A stretch of 18,194 nucleotides of DNA from CAZXBB01 sp964638815 (GCA_964638815.1 CAZXBB010000413.1:1-18194), one strand, 5' to 3'. Shown: positions 1 to 7,974, counted from the first letter of the stretch. Translations and numbers: made by a program. Notes: generated by a model from the sequence alone, not told the origin.

Positions 1-165
1 CCGGCCGACCTCGACGGCAACGGTGCCGTCGGGCTCGCGGACGTGCTCGCCGTCCTCACGACCTGGGGACCGTGTACCGGTTGCCCCGAGGATCTCGACG
101 GCGACGGCCTCGTCGGCTTCGGTGACCTCGTCGCCGTGCTCACCGCGTGGGGGCCGTGCCCGTGA
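1..165 (+). CDS. C-terminal end of a secreted protein with dockerin-like calcium repeats (5' partial)
   Basis: Reading frame 1 is open from the first base and stops at TGA 163-165, giving 54 residues. It holds two tandem EF-hand-like calcium loops. The first has Asp3, Asp5, Asn7 and Asp14; the second has Asp31, Asp33, Asp35 and Asp42. Each is followed by a hydrophobic helix and a Trp-Gly-Pro-Cys end (residues 22-25 and 50-53). This is the architecture of type I dockerin modules, and this exact style closes many exported proteins in Phycisphaerae. Such modules bind calcium and are presumed to mediate attachment or assembly at the cell surface; planctomycetes do not have classical cellulosomes, so the partner is unknown. 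The catalytic or structural part of the protein lies upstream of the window. The stop overlaps the next start by four bases (GTGA). Confidence 0.85.
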   Translation, partial: PADLDGNGAVGLADVLAVLTTWGPCTGCPEDLDGDGLVGFGDLVAVLTAWGPCP

Positions 166-2894
166 ACCTCACGCGGGCGTGCACGTCGGCTCTTCCGGCG
201 GTGATGCTCCTGATCTGCCGCGTGGGCGCGGTCGGCCTCGTGACCCCCGCCGCCCAGGCGACCCTCGATCCCGCGACGTACCGGTCTCCCTCCGGCCGGT
301 ACGAGCTGTCGGTCGATCCGCAGACCGCCACCGGCGCGGGCGCGGGGCAGCACCGGCTCCGCCGCGACGGCGTGGAGGTGTGGTCCGGAGAGCAGCCGTA
401 CACGCTGCACCAGGCGCTCGTGACGGATGACGGCGTCGTCGCCGGCTACGCCTACGAGGGCGGCGTTCGCACCGTCGGCCATCACGGCCCTCGACGACGC
501 GGGCTGTCGGTGATCATCATCGGACCCGACAAAGCGCTGCGCCAGCGCGACGAGAGACGCTGGGCCGCGGGCGGTGGCCGGCGGCGCGGCTTCTCGGGCT
601 CCGACAGCCCGCGCATCTCCGGCCTCGTCGCCGACCCGGCGCACGACCGGTTCATCGTCGTGATTCCCGGTCGCTACTCCGACGCGCCCGTGTGGTGGAC
701 CTATCGCCTCGGCGACGGCGCCCGCGCGGGAGACTTCACGCTCGAACGGCCCGTCGCCGAACCGGGATTTGCCGGCATCGTCTCGTCACACCTCGTGCCC
801 GGAACGGACTTGGTCCTGACGCAGTGGTACACGTCACGGTACGGCGCCGCAGCCACTCGCGAGGCTGCCCTGACCCTCGTCGACACCGGCGGCGAGACGA
901 TCTGGACGGAGCGCTTCCCGGACGAATACGACGGCCTCGGCGAGCGCTGGGAGTGGTGGGACCTGCACGACGCGGTGCCGCAGGTGGACGTCGGCGAGCG
1001 ACGATTCGGCTTCCGATCGCTCGCGTCGCACGAGCGCGTCACGTACGTCGTGCATGCGGACGCCGCGAAGGAGGGTGGCTGGCGCATCGTCGAGTCAGGG
1101 CGCGTCGCGATACGCGATCCCGGTGAAGGCGAAGGCGCTGCCGTCGCCGACGCGTCGGCACCCGCCGCCATCGAACTGGCGTTCCGCGGCACCATCGAGC
1201 TTCGCGCGCCCGAGGTCGCCTCACCCGTCCGGCGCCTCCGGGACTTCGCCGTCGACGCCGGGGGCAACGTCGGGTTCGTGTACCGGGGCGAGCGGCCGGG
1301 CGAGGTGCGCTTCGTTCACGTCGATCGCGAAGGAACCGTGCGCTCCGACGTGCGTCTCGGGCTGCCGGACGAAGCAGACGCGGAGCTCCCGAGGGCGGTC
1401 CCGGTCGACGGCGACCGGTGGGTCGCGGTCCGCTCCAGCATCGCCGGCGGCGGGGCCGCTCGGACGTGGCGGTTCGACCCGGAGACGGGCGAGACCGAAC
1501 GCATCGCCGCGTCCTGGGCCGCGGGAGTCAAGGCGCTGACGCCCGCGCCCGACGGCGGATTCGTCGTGCTCGTCCGGCACCGCCTCGAGTACACCATGGA
1601 GGACGAGATCTGCGCCTACGACCGCCGCGCCCGTCGCCGCTGGAGCCGGCGCGAGCCCGGCCACGGGCAAGGGCACTCGTTCCAGGCGATCACGGCGCTG
1701 CCGGACGGGCGCGTCGCCGGCTTGACGGCAGTCAGGAAGACGATCGAGCTCTTCGGGCCAGAGGGTAATCACCTCGCGTCGTGGAAGATCGCCGACCTCA
1801 TCGGCCACGAGCCGAACTATCCCGCAGGCCTCACCGCGGACGCTGGCGGCGGCATGATCCTGCACGACTTCCGAGGATCACCGCCCGTGTACCGGATCGC
1901 GCCCGACGGCCAGGTGACGTCCCGGCTTCGGCCTCGTTTCGACAGCGGGAAGACGTTCCGCCTGTTGTACGGCGGCGTCAAGGCGGCGCCGGACGGCACG
2001 CTCTGGACGTCCGACGGACATGCGCTCCTGAGGCTCGGCGAGGGCGGCGTGGTGGATCTGGTCGTCGGCCGTCAGCCGGACGACGACGCGCTGGGCGAAG
2101 TTCGCGCCCTGACGGTGGACGGGCACGGAAGTATCTACGCGCTCGACGATCGCACAGAGCGCGTGCACTTCTTCGCGCCGGACGGCGCACCGATCCTCGT
2201 GTGTCGCCCGGACCCGGGCGATGCTCTCGCCGAGTCCATCGGCGCCTCGATCACCGTCGACGGCGACGGCCACGTGTACTGCGCGACGGGTGGCGCGATT
2301 GATCCGTTCGGGGGCGGCGGCTTCCTGCGATTCGACGCCAACGGCCGGAGAATCGGCGTCGAGCGGCTGGATGCGGTGCCGCAGGCACGAGACTGGCTCT
2401 GCAAGCCGGGATCGCGCGAGCGATGGGTGACGAGTCTCCGCAGCGTCCATCTCGTGGGGGAGTCGGGCGCCGTCCAGCGGACGATCGAGCGTCGTCCCGA
2501 CGGCGCCTGGCTCGACCGCGTCGGCCGCGCGGCCGTCGCCCCCGACGGCTCGATCGCCGTCCTCGCGTCCAAGCTCCGTCAGGCCGGCGACGCCCCGATG
2601 TTCGCCTGCGTGTACGACGGCAAGGGCGAAGGCGTCACGGTGCTGTCGCTCGGGCCCGGGTCCCGTCACGCCCGCATCGCTTTCGACGGCTCGACCGTGA
2701 TCACCTGCGTCGATGACCATCTCGACCTCCGCCCGGTCGACGGCGGCGCCGCCCGGCGATTCGATCTGCCCGATCCGCACGACGCGTCGACGCCGTGGTG
2801 GACGCCGTTCGTCGCCCCGGACGGGGTGGAGGTGTGGGTGTGGCCGCGCCCGCAGGCGAAGCTCCTGCGCTTCGCCCTGCCTGGGCGGGACTGA
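162..2894 (+). CDS. Secreted NHL/YWTD-like beta-propeller protein, function unknown
   Basis: A 910-residue protein. I chose GTG 162 because it overlaps the preceding stop as GTGA; in-frame GTG codons at 147 and 156 are alternatives. Residues 1-33 look like an export signal: basic N-terminus, hydrophobic stretch and an Ala-Gln-Ala cleavage site near residue 33, although an Arg at about 20 interrupts the core. The rest is beta-rich. From about residue 340 onward it shows irregular repeats with the pattern (hydrophobic)-x-x-DGxG-x-(hydrophobic)-Y/W, for example VDGHGSIYAL and VDGDGHVYCA, typical of propeller blades in the NHL/SMP-30 or YWTD group. No catalytic residues were recognised. Such proteins usually serve in binding or scaffolding outside the cytoplasm. 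Being coupled to a dockerin-type secreted protein suggests that both act in the envelope. It may be transcribed from upstream of the window. Confidence 0.8.
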   Translation: MNLTRACTSALPAVMLLICRVGAVGLVTPAAQATLDPATYRSPSGRYELSVDPQTATGAGAGQHRLRRDGVEVWSGEQPYTLHQALVTDDGVVAGYAYEGGVRTVGHHGPRRRGLSVIIIGPDKALRQRDERRWAAGGGRRRGFSGSDSPRISGLVADPAHDRFIVVIPGRYSDAPVWWTYRLGDGARAGDFTLERPVAEPGFAGIVSSHLVPGTDLVLTQWYTSRYGAAATREAALTLVDTGGETIWTERFPDEYDGLGERWEWWDLHDAVPQVDVGERRFGFRSLASHERVTYVVHADAAKEGGWRIVESGRVAIRDPGEGEGAAVADASAPAAIELAFRGTIELRAPEVASPVRRLRDFAVDAGGNVGFVYRGERPGEVRFVHVDREGTVRSDVRLGLPDEADAELPRAVPVDGDRWVAVRSSIAGGGAARTWRFDPETGETERIAASWAAGVKALTPAPDGGFVVLVRHRLEYTMEDEICAYDRRARRRWSRREPGHGQGHSFQAITALPDGRVAGLTAVRKTIELFGPEGNHLASWKIADLIGHEPNYPAGLTADAGGGMILHDFRGSPPVYRIAPDGQVTSRLRPRFDSGKTFRLLYGGVKAAPDGTLWTSDGHALLRLGEGGVVDLVVGRQPDDDALGEVRALTVDGHGSIYALDDRTERVHFFAPDGAPILVCRPDPGDALAESIGASITVDGDGHVYCATGGAIDPFGGGGFLRFDANGRRIGVERLDAVPQARDWLCKPGSRERWVTSLRSVHLVGESGAVQRTIERRPDGAWLDRVGRAAVAPDGSIAVLASKLRQAGDAPMFACVYDGKGEGVTVLSLGPGSRHARIAFDGSTVITCVDDHLDLRPVDGGAARRFDLPDPHDASTPWWTPFVAPDGVEVWVWPRPQAKLLRFALPGRD

Positions 2895-2909
2895 GGGGGT
2901 CGTGAGATT

Positions 2910-2980
2910 GTGGTGCGGGCGTCCTCGCCTGCGCTGAGCATCCTTGCACGTCCGAGTGCGGGCGGGGACGCCTGCACCAC
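2910..2980 (+). repeat. REP-like inverted doublet forming a 26-bp hairpin
   Basis: Bases 2910-2935 pair with 2955-2980 over 26 positions. Twenty-two pairs are Watson-Crick and four are G-U in the plus-strand RNA (2917/2973, 2925/2965, 2930/2960, 2933/2957), around a 19-base loop. Each arm is itself a small hairpin: GCGGGCG-TCCT-CGCCTGC at 2915-2932, and GTGCGGGCG-GGGA-CGCCTGCAC at 2956-2977. Two imperfect palindromes in opposite orientation in an intergenic space is the layout of REP/BIME elements. It starts 15 bases after the propeller stop, so it could end or stabilise that transcript. There is no T tract after it. No other copy was seen in this window. Confidence 0.75.
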
Positions 2981-3026
2981 CAGACTTCGCCTCAAGAGCG
3001 CGCGCCCACCGCCCGATAACGCCCGA

Positions 3027-4529
3027 ATGCCCACCTACGACCTCATCTGTCTCGGTTGCGGCCCCGCCGGCGAGAAGGCGGCGACGCAGGCTGCGTACTA
3101 CGACTACCGCGCGGCCGTCGTCGAGATGGCGGCGCGTCCGGGAGGGGCGATGGTGAACACGGGCACCGTGCCGTCGAAGGCGCTGCGCGAGACGGCGCTC
3201 GTGTGCTCGGCGTTCCGGCGGCGCCCGCTTCCCGGGATGGACTTCCAAGTGGACCACACGCTCTCCGTGCCGCGCTTCATGGCGCGCCGGCACCTCATCG
3301 AGCAGCAGGAGCACGACCGCATCGAGTCGTCGATGGACCGGCACGGCATCGACATCCACCGCGGACGCGGCCGCATCACCGGCCCCCACACGGTCGAGGT
3401 GACCCACGCCGACGGCGCGATCACGACGCTCGAGGCGAAATTCATCCTCGTCGCCACGGGCTCCTCGCCCGTGCGCCCCGACCACGTGCCGTTCGACCAC
3501 CCGAAGGTCGTCGACGCCGACGGCATCCTCGCGCTCGAGCACCTGCCGCCGTCCCTCACCATCGTGGGCGCCGGCGTCATCGGTTCGGAGTACGCGTCGA
3601 TCTTCGCGGAGATCGGCGTCAGCGTGACACTGCTCGACCCGCGTCCCGACATCCTCCCATTCCTCGACCCCGAGTGCCGCGAGCACCTCGTCGCGGCGAT
3701 GCGCGAAGAGGGAGTCGACGTGCGTCTCGACCGCTCGGTGAAGACGGTCTCGATCACGGCGGACGACCGCGTCGAGGTCACGTGCGAGGACGGTGAGACG
3801 ATCACGAACGACGCGCTGCTCTGGGCCGCGGGCCGGCAGTCGAACACCGCGGGCATCGGCCTCGAGGAAGTCGGCGTCGAGCTCGGCCAGCGCGGCCTCA
3901 TCGTCGTGGACGGGCGGTACCGCACGAGCATCGACTCGATCTACGCGGCGGGCGACGTCATCGGCTTCCCCGCGCTCGCCGCCACCTCCATGGAGCAGGC
4001 CCGCGTCGCCGCCTGCGACATGTTCGGCATCGCCTTCAAGGAGAAGCTCGCGGACACGCTCCCGGTCGGCATCTACACGATCCCCGGAGTGTCGATGATC
4101 GGCATGATGGAGCCGGCGGCGCGGGAGGCGGGCCACGACCCGGTCGTCGGGCGCGCGCTGTACCGCGGCAACGTCCGCGGCCGGATGCTCGGCGACCAGA
4201 CGGGGATCCTGAAGTGCGTCTTCGACCGCCGCTCGCGTGCGCTCCTCGGGGCGACCATCGTCGGCGAGGACGCGACGGAGCTCATTCACGTCGGCCACGC
4301 GGTGCTCGCGCACGGGGGCGGGATCGACTACTTCATCGGCGCGTGCTTCAACTACCCGTCCCTGACCGAGCTGTACAAGTACGCGGCGTACGACGCGCTC
4401 CAGGCGATGGCGGCGAGCGCGCGGGCGCAGGTGGCGCCGGTCGCGCCGGTCGCGCAGGTGGCGCCGGTCGCGCCGGTCGCGCCGGTGGCACCGGTCGCGC
4501 GGGTCGCGCCGGTCGCGCCGGTCGCGTAG
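3027..4529 (+). CDS. sthA: Soluble (Si-specific) NAD(P)+ transhydrogenase
   Basis: A 500-residue cytoplasmic flavoprotein that exchanges reducing equivalents between NADPH and NAD+. It aligns by eye along its length with SthA/UdhA: FAD-binding GCGPAG at 10-15, the family signature NTGTVPSKALRE at 44-55, NAD-binding GAGVIGSEYASIF at 181-193, second FAD motif AAGDVIG at 307-313, TGIYTIP-like VGIYTIP at 347-353, and the C-terminal FNYPSLTE at 441-448. It lacks the CxxxxC disulfide of lipoamide dehydrogenase, as expected, but the single Cys usual in SthA before this signature is Met42. ATG 3027 fits the start of the Rossmann strand. An upstream in-frame extension to 2910 is unlikely because it would cover the hairpin. 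There is no Shine-Dalgarno sequence; GATAAC at 3015-3020 is a possible -10 box. The last 33 residues are a Val-Ala-Pro repeat absent from the family. Confidence 0.93.
   Translation: MPTYDLICLGCGPAGEKAATQAAYYDYRAAVVEMAARPGGAMVNTGTVPSKALRETALVCSAFRRRPLPGMDFQVDHTLSVPRFMARRHLIEQQEHDRIESSMDRHGIDIHRGRGRITGPHTVEVTHADGAITTLEAKFILVATGSSPVRPDHVPFDHPKVVDADGILALEHLPPSLTIVGAGVIGSEYASIFAEIGVSVTLLDPRPDILPFLDPECREHLVAAMREEGVDVRLDRSVKTVSITADDRVEVTCEDGETITNDALLWAAGRQSNTAGIGLEEVGVELGQRGLIVVDGRYRTSIDSIYAAGDVIGFPALAATSMEQARVAACDMFGIAFKEKLADTLPVGIYTIPGVSMIGMMEPAAREAGHDPVVGRALYRGNVRGRMLGDQTGILKCVFDRRSRALLGATIVGEDATELIHVGHAVLAHGGGIDYFIGACFNYPSLTELYKYAAYDALQAMAASARAQVAPVAPVAQVAPVAPVAPVAPVARVAPVAPVA
4428..4526 (+). 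repeat. Short tandem repeat encoding a Val-Ala-Pro tail in SthA
   Basis: A 9-bp unit close to GTCGCGCCG is repeated about eleven times with small changes (GTGGCGCCG, GTCGCGCAG, GTGGCACCG, GTCGCGCGG). It encodes (VAP)n with single VAQ and VAR variants at residues 468-500, directly after the normal end of the SthA fold. The mixture of synonymous variants shows that it is not a very recent slippage product. Confidence 0.85.
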
Positions 4530-4591
4530 ATCCGGCCTTTCGACGCCCGGTTCCGCCGATCTTGCGGACGGCGCAGTGGAAGGGCCGGATC
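4529..4591. terminator. Bidirectional terminator between converging sthA and hpnE
   Basis: Bases 4529-4541 (GATCCGGCCTTTC) pair with 4579-4591 (GAAGGGCCGGATC) over 13 positions with one T-G pair. A nested stem, CGCCG 4554-4558 with CGGCG 4569-4573, sits inside. The structure begins in the last base of the sthA stop codon and ends three bases from the hpnE stop on the other strand, so it fills the whole convergent gap. The symmetrical arms would work for both transcripts, although a T run is weak on either side. Confidence 0.65.
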
Positions 4592-4593
4592 GT

Positions 4594-5991
4594 TCAAAGG
4601 CCAAGCCTCCGCGCCAACCACCCCGCCGGCACGTCCTCCACGACCCCGCCCTCCCCCGTGATCGCCGCCGCCGCCGCGTAGCCGCTGCGCACCGCGCCTT
4701 CCATCGTCGCGGGCCAGCCCGTGTCGCACCAGTCGCCCGCGAGGAAGAGGTTCTCGATGCCGCCGCCGCCGAGACCCACCGTGCCCGGCGTCGTGCGCGG
4801 GCGGAACTGCTCGACGTCCGGGGTCGCCGCGAACGTCGCGCGTTTCTCCCTGATCGCGCGGGCGTCCATCGGCTCGATGCCCCTGGCGTGCGGCAGGACG
4901 TGGTGAACGTCCGCGACGACGCGCCGCACGATCTCCGGCTCGTCGAGCGGCATCCATTCGTCCGCGGCGCTGATCACCGCGTGCACGTGCTGGCGCCCCT
5001 CGTCGTCCTCGCCCTTGTTGAAGAGCCAGTGCACGCCGCGGCCCACGAGCACGAGGTGCGGCAGCTCCATGATCGGGCGATCGAAACGCAGGTGCACTCC
5101 GAGGATCGGGCTGACGCCGATCGACGCGAGATGCTCGAGCCGGCGGTCGGCGTCGCGCATCGTCGTCGAGACGAGCCTGCCGAGGCGGTCGAACGGCACC
5201 GCCGCGACGACGGCCGACGCTTCGACGAGACCCTCCGCCGTCACCACGCCGGTGACGCGCCTGCCGTCGAACGCGATCGCCTTCGCCGAAACGCCGAGCC
5301 GGACCTCGCCGCCCGCGGCCTCAATCACCGGCGCGGCGGGGTCGTAGAGATCGGCGAGGGGGACCGACGACAGGCCCATCGTGTATGACCAGCGGTTCGC
5401 GAGGAATCCCTCCTGGAACACCTGCATGGCCGGCAGCGCGCCCACGCGCCCGACGTCGAGGTTGCACGCGCTGACGATGATCGTGTTCCAGAAATCGGCG
5501 ACGACGTCGTCCGGCTGCCCGCACTCGCGAAGGAACTCGCCGAACGTCTTCGCGCGGTATGCGAAGCGCCCCTTCGCGCCCATCCGGACGAGCCGGATCA
5601 TCCCGCGGCGGATGTGCTTCTTCTGCGCTCGATCGAAGAGACGCATCCGCCGCATCGCCCCCGCGAGGTGCAGCGGGGCCGGGAGCCACCCGGCGCTCAT
5701 CGTGTCGATGCGCCCCTGCCCGCGCGTCCAGTACAGCGTCCGGTGCCACTCGATGCGATCGGCGACGCCGAGCCGGTCGTAGAGATCGATCAGGTTCGTG
5801 CAGCACCCGAGCAGCACGTGCTGGCAGTTGTCGATCTCGAGCCCCGTGCGCGGGTCGGGGAAGCTCGTCGCGCGCCCGCCGAGTCGCTTGCGCGTCTCGA
5901 TCAGGATCGGGCGGCAGCCGGCCTCGGCCAGACGCACCGCGGCCGCGATCCCCGCGCAGCCTCCGCCGATGATGGCGACCCGCCGCTTCAA
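4594..5991 (-). CDS. hpnE: Hydroxysqualene dehydroxylase, FAD-dependent amine-oxidase family
   Basis: A 465-residue FAD enzyme that reduces hydroxysqualene to squalene, the last step of the three-gene bacterial squalene route. It starts with a strand and the dinucleotide-binding motif IIGGGCAGIAAA (residues 7-18), then an acidic end of the second strand (IETRKRLGGRATS) as in the phytoene desaturase/amine oxidase group. The C-terminal FAD contact is GDWCDTGWPATMEGAVRSGY. NCQHVLLGCC near the N-terminus matches the HpnE family pattern. The start is inferred as TTG 5991: it overlaps the hpnD stop as TTGA, lies two codons before the first beta strand, and no ATG or GTG fits nearby. HpnE proteins are usually about 420-450 residues, so this one is slightly long. 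It is the third gene of the operon, presumably translationally coupled to hpnD. Confidence 0.9.
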   Translation of the reverse strand: MKRRVAIIGGGCAGIAAAVRLAEAGCRPILIETRKRLGGRATSFPDPRTGLEIDNCQHVLLGCCTNLIDLYDRLGVADRIEWHRTLYWTRGQGRIDTMSAGWLPAPLHLAGAMRRMRLFDRAQKKHIRRGMIRLVRMGAKGRFAYRAKTFGEFLRECGQPDDVVADFWNTIIVSACNLDVGRVGALPAMQVFQEGFLANRWSYTMGLSSVPLADLYDPAAPVIEAAGGEVRLGVSAKAIAFDGRRVTGVVTAEGLVEASAVVAAVPFDRLGRLVSTTMRDADRRLEHLASIGVSPILGVHLRFDRPIMELPHLVLVGRGVHWLFNKGEDDEGRQHVHAVISAADEWMPLDEPEIVRRVVADVHHVLPHARGIEPMDARAIREKRATFAATPDVEQFRPRTTPGTVGLGGGGIENLFLAGDWCDTGWPATMEGAVRSGYAAAAAITGEGGVVEDVPAGWLARRLGL

Positions 5992-6884
5992 CGCGGAGCC
6001 GGGCGAGCCCCGCGCGAGCGCAGACGGGCGCGCAGGGCGATCGCTCCCTTGTTGATGGCGGTGAGACGCACCCGCGGGCCGCAGACGAGCTGCATGGGGT
6101 CGCTCTTCATGCGCTCGAGCAGGCCGTGGTAGATCTCCGTCATCGCCCAGAGCGTCGGCAGGCACGCGGCGTCGATCATCGCGTCGAGCGCGGCGGATCG
6201 CGCGTAGTACGACTCCGCCCGCTCGATCTGCTGCTCGAGGAAGCTCCGGCAGCGCCTGGGGTCCGCCCATCCGCGCAGCGACGTCGGCGTCAGCCCGTGA
6301 CGCGCGAAGTCCTCCGCCGGCAGATACACCCGGCCCATCGCCGCGTCCTCGACGAAGTCTCGCAGGATGTTCGTGAGCTGGAAGGCGATGCCGCGGTCGA
6401 CCGCCAGGGCCGGCGCGCGGTCGTCGTCGTATCCCCAGACCTCGATGCAGACAAGCCCCACGGACGCGGCGACCCGCTTGCAGTACTGCCGGAGATCGGC
6501 GAACGTGTGGTACGCGCGCCCGTCGAGATCGTCGAGCTGACCGTCGAGCATCGCGTCGAAGTGCTCGACGGCGATGGGGTAGCGGGCCGCCGTCTCTCGC
6601 AACGCGACGAGGATCGGGTCGCCGCCGTCGGCGCGGCCGGCGAACGCCCGCCGCGTCTCCTCGCGGTAGCGCGCGATCTGGGTGCGGGCGGCGTCCGGGT
6701 CGTTCGCGACGTCGTCGGCAATGTCGTCGGCGACGCGCATCCACGCGTACACGGCGTAGAGCGCCGATCGCCGCGGCTCGGGCAGGAGCTTGAGGCCGTG
6801 GTAGAAGTTCCGGGCGCGCGCGCGCGTGAGGTCGCGGCAGTGCCGCAACGCCTCCTCCGGGGTGACCGTGCGCACGACCTTCAT
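5988..6884 (-). CDS. hpnD: Presqualene diphosphate synthase
   Basis: A 298-residue member of the trans-isoprenyl diphosphate synthase head-to-head class (squalene/phytoene synthase family). It joins two farnesyl diphosphates into presqualene diphosphate. The first Asp-rich motif is VADDIADD (residues 51-58). The second is QLTNILRDFVEDAAMGRVYLP (169-189), with Asp176 and Asp180 positioned to bind the magnesium-diphosphate cluster. RARNFYHGLKLLP near residue 25 is the usual N-terminal family pattern. ATG 6884 overlaps the hpnC stop as ATGA. Phytoene synthase (crtB) is the main alternative by family, but the hpnC-D-E order and the following dehydroxylase make HpnD much more likely. Confidence 0.92.
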   Translation of the reverse strand: MKVVRTVTPEEALRHCRDLTRARARNFYHGLKLLPEPRRSALYAVYAWMRVADDIADDVANDPDAARTQIARYREETRRAFAGRADGGDPILVALRETAARYPIAVEHFDAMLDGQLDDLDGRAYHTFADLRQYCKRVAASVGLVCIEVWGYDDDRAPALAVDRGIAFQLTNILRDFVEDAAMGRVYLPAEDFARHGLTPTSLRGWADPRRCRSFLEQQIERAESYYARSAALDAMIDAACLPTLWAMTEIYHGLLERMKSDPMQLVCGPRVRLTAINKGAIALRARLRSRGARPAPR

Positions 6885-7873
6885 GCCTGCGCCCCCGCGT
6901 CGGCGGCGGGCGCCGCCTCGCGTTGCGCCGACGACCGGCCCAACGTCGGGTACATCATCGCCCGCAGGACGAGACCCGTCTTCGCGATCCGCCCGAGTTT
7001 CGGCCGGTGCAGCGCCGTCTCGTAGTTCCACATCTCGATGAGCCGCAGCACCCGCTGGCCGCCCGCGGCGAAGAGCCACGTGAGCGGCCGGGCCTCGCGC
7101 GCGAGCATGCCGTGCAGGGCGTCGCCGGACTCGTAGAGCGGCCAGGTCCGCTCGACGAGCGCTCTGACCAGCTTGCGCGACTCGCCGAGGAACGTGCGGT
7201 CCACCGCGTACCCCTGCTTCGCGCTCGCCCGCATGCGTTCCTCGAAGTCCTCGATCGCGATGAGCTCGCGCGGCGCGTAGATCCGGTCGCGCTCGACGAG
7301 GTCGCGGCCGAGATCCTGCCAGTGGTTCGTGAGCTGGAGGGCCGTGCAGATGTCGTCGGAGCGGGCGAAGATCCGCGGGTCGCGCGGCGTGTCGAGGACC
7401 ATGAGCACGAGCCGGCCGACCGGGTTCGCGCTCAGCCGGCAGTAGTCGAGCACGTCCTCCCACGTCTCGTAGCGCAGGACACGCTGATCCTGCTCGAACG
7501 CCCGGACCAGGTCGTCGAAGGGCTCGATCGGCAGGTCGCGCTCCCGCACGACCGGGGCCAGCGCCACGAACACGGGATGACGCGGCGCTCCGGCGAAGCA
7601 CTGCTGGAGCTCGCGTCGCCACCACGCCAGCAGCTCGAGCGCCCGGTCGCGATCGCCCACCTCGTCGCCGAGGTCGTCGGCCTGGCGGCAGAACGCGTAG
7701 ACGGCCGCGAAGTCGTCGCGCCGGTCACGCGGCACGAGGCGGCTCAGCACGCTGAAGTTCTCGTAGTGCCCGAGCGCGAGCCGCCGGCAGTACGCGCGGG
7801 CCTCCTCGAGCGGCAGCGTCTCGCCGCCCTCGGGGCCGTAGCGTTGCAGTTGGTCGGCGGGATTCGCGGGCAC
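6881..7873 (-). CDS. hpnC: Hydroxysqualene synthase
   Basis: A 330-residue squalene/phytoene synthase family protein that converts presqualene diphosphate to hydroxysqualene. It carries HYENFSVLSRLVPRDRRDDFAAVYAFCRQADDLGDE (from residue 36), including the first Asp-rich motif Asp66-Asp67-Leu-Gly-Asp70. The second motif, LTNHWQDLGRD (181-191), has HWQD where HpnD and CrtB have a longer Asp motif, a recognisable HpnC feature. It is about 30 residues longer than usual, mostly in an Ala-rich C-terminal tail (ending DAGAQA). GTG 7873 is the start; no Shine-Dalgarno sequence is present, and an extended -10-like box ends six bases upstream. It is the first gene of the hpnC-D-E operon, divergent from ispH. 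Confidence 0.92.
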   Translation of the reverse strand: MPANPADQLQRYGPEGGETLPLEEARAYCRRLALGHYENFSVLSRLVPRDRRDDFAAVYAFCRQADDLGDEVGDRDRALELLAWWRRELQQCFAGAPRHPVFVALAPVVRERDLPIEPFDDLVRAFEQDQRVLRYETWEDVLDYCRLSANPVGRLVLMVLDTPRDPRIFARSDDICTALQLTNHWQDLGRDLVERDRIYAPRELIAIEDFEERMRASAKQGYAVDRTFLGESRKLVRALVERTWPLYESGDALHGMLAREARPLTWLFAAGGQRVLRLIEMWNYETALHRPKLGRIAKTGLVLRAMMYPTLGRSSAQREAAPAADAGAQA

Positions 7874-7879
7874 GGAACC

Positions 7880-7888
7880 ACTCTAGCA
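7880..7888 (-). promoter_or_regulatory. Putative extended -10 box of the hpnCDE operon
   Basis: Read on the minus strand, 7888-7880 is TGCTAGAGT, an extended -10 (TGn plus TAGAGT, four of six matches to TATAAT). Six bases separate it from the GTG start of hpnC, so transcription would begin at or next to the start codon and the mRNA would be leaderless. No convincing -35 box was seen; an extended -10 can do without one. Confidence 0.35.
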
Positions 7889-7901
7889 GGAAAGCGACGA
7901 T

Positions 7902-7974
7902 GCGACGAAGCGGCGGAGCGACCGGGGCCCCGATCGCGAGCCTCTTCGTCGCTGCGTCGCTCCGTTCGCTCCGT
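7902..7974. promoter_or_regulatory. Repeat-rich operator candidate between hpnC and ispH
   Basis: The spacer between the divergent units contains two perfect 9-bp complementary pairs: GCGACGAAG 7902-7910 with CTTCGTCGC 7944-7952, and CGGAGCGAC 7914-7922 with GTCGCTCCG 7956-7964. It also contains a perfect tandem 9-mer, TCGCTCCGT, at 7957-7965 and 7966-7974. The pairs interleave rather than nest. Lying between two putative promoters, the repeats would suit a regulator binding several half-sites. They could also be simple-sequence drift in GC-rich DNA. Confidence 0.3.

Noticed and set aside
2666..3034. Small minus-strand frames reading through the 2910-2980 hairpin
   Set aside because: The peptide arises from the palindromic element and the antisense of the propeller end; there is no start signal or family resemblance.
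1878..4604. A 908-codon open frame on the minus strand opposite the propeller gene and sthA
   Set aside because: It consists of low-complexity Arg/Asp/Val sequence, runs across two recognisable plus-strand genes and the hairpin, and has no motif.
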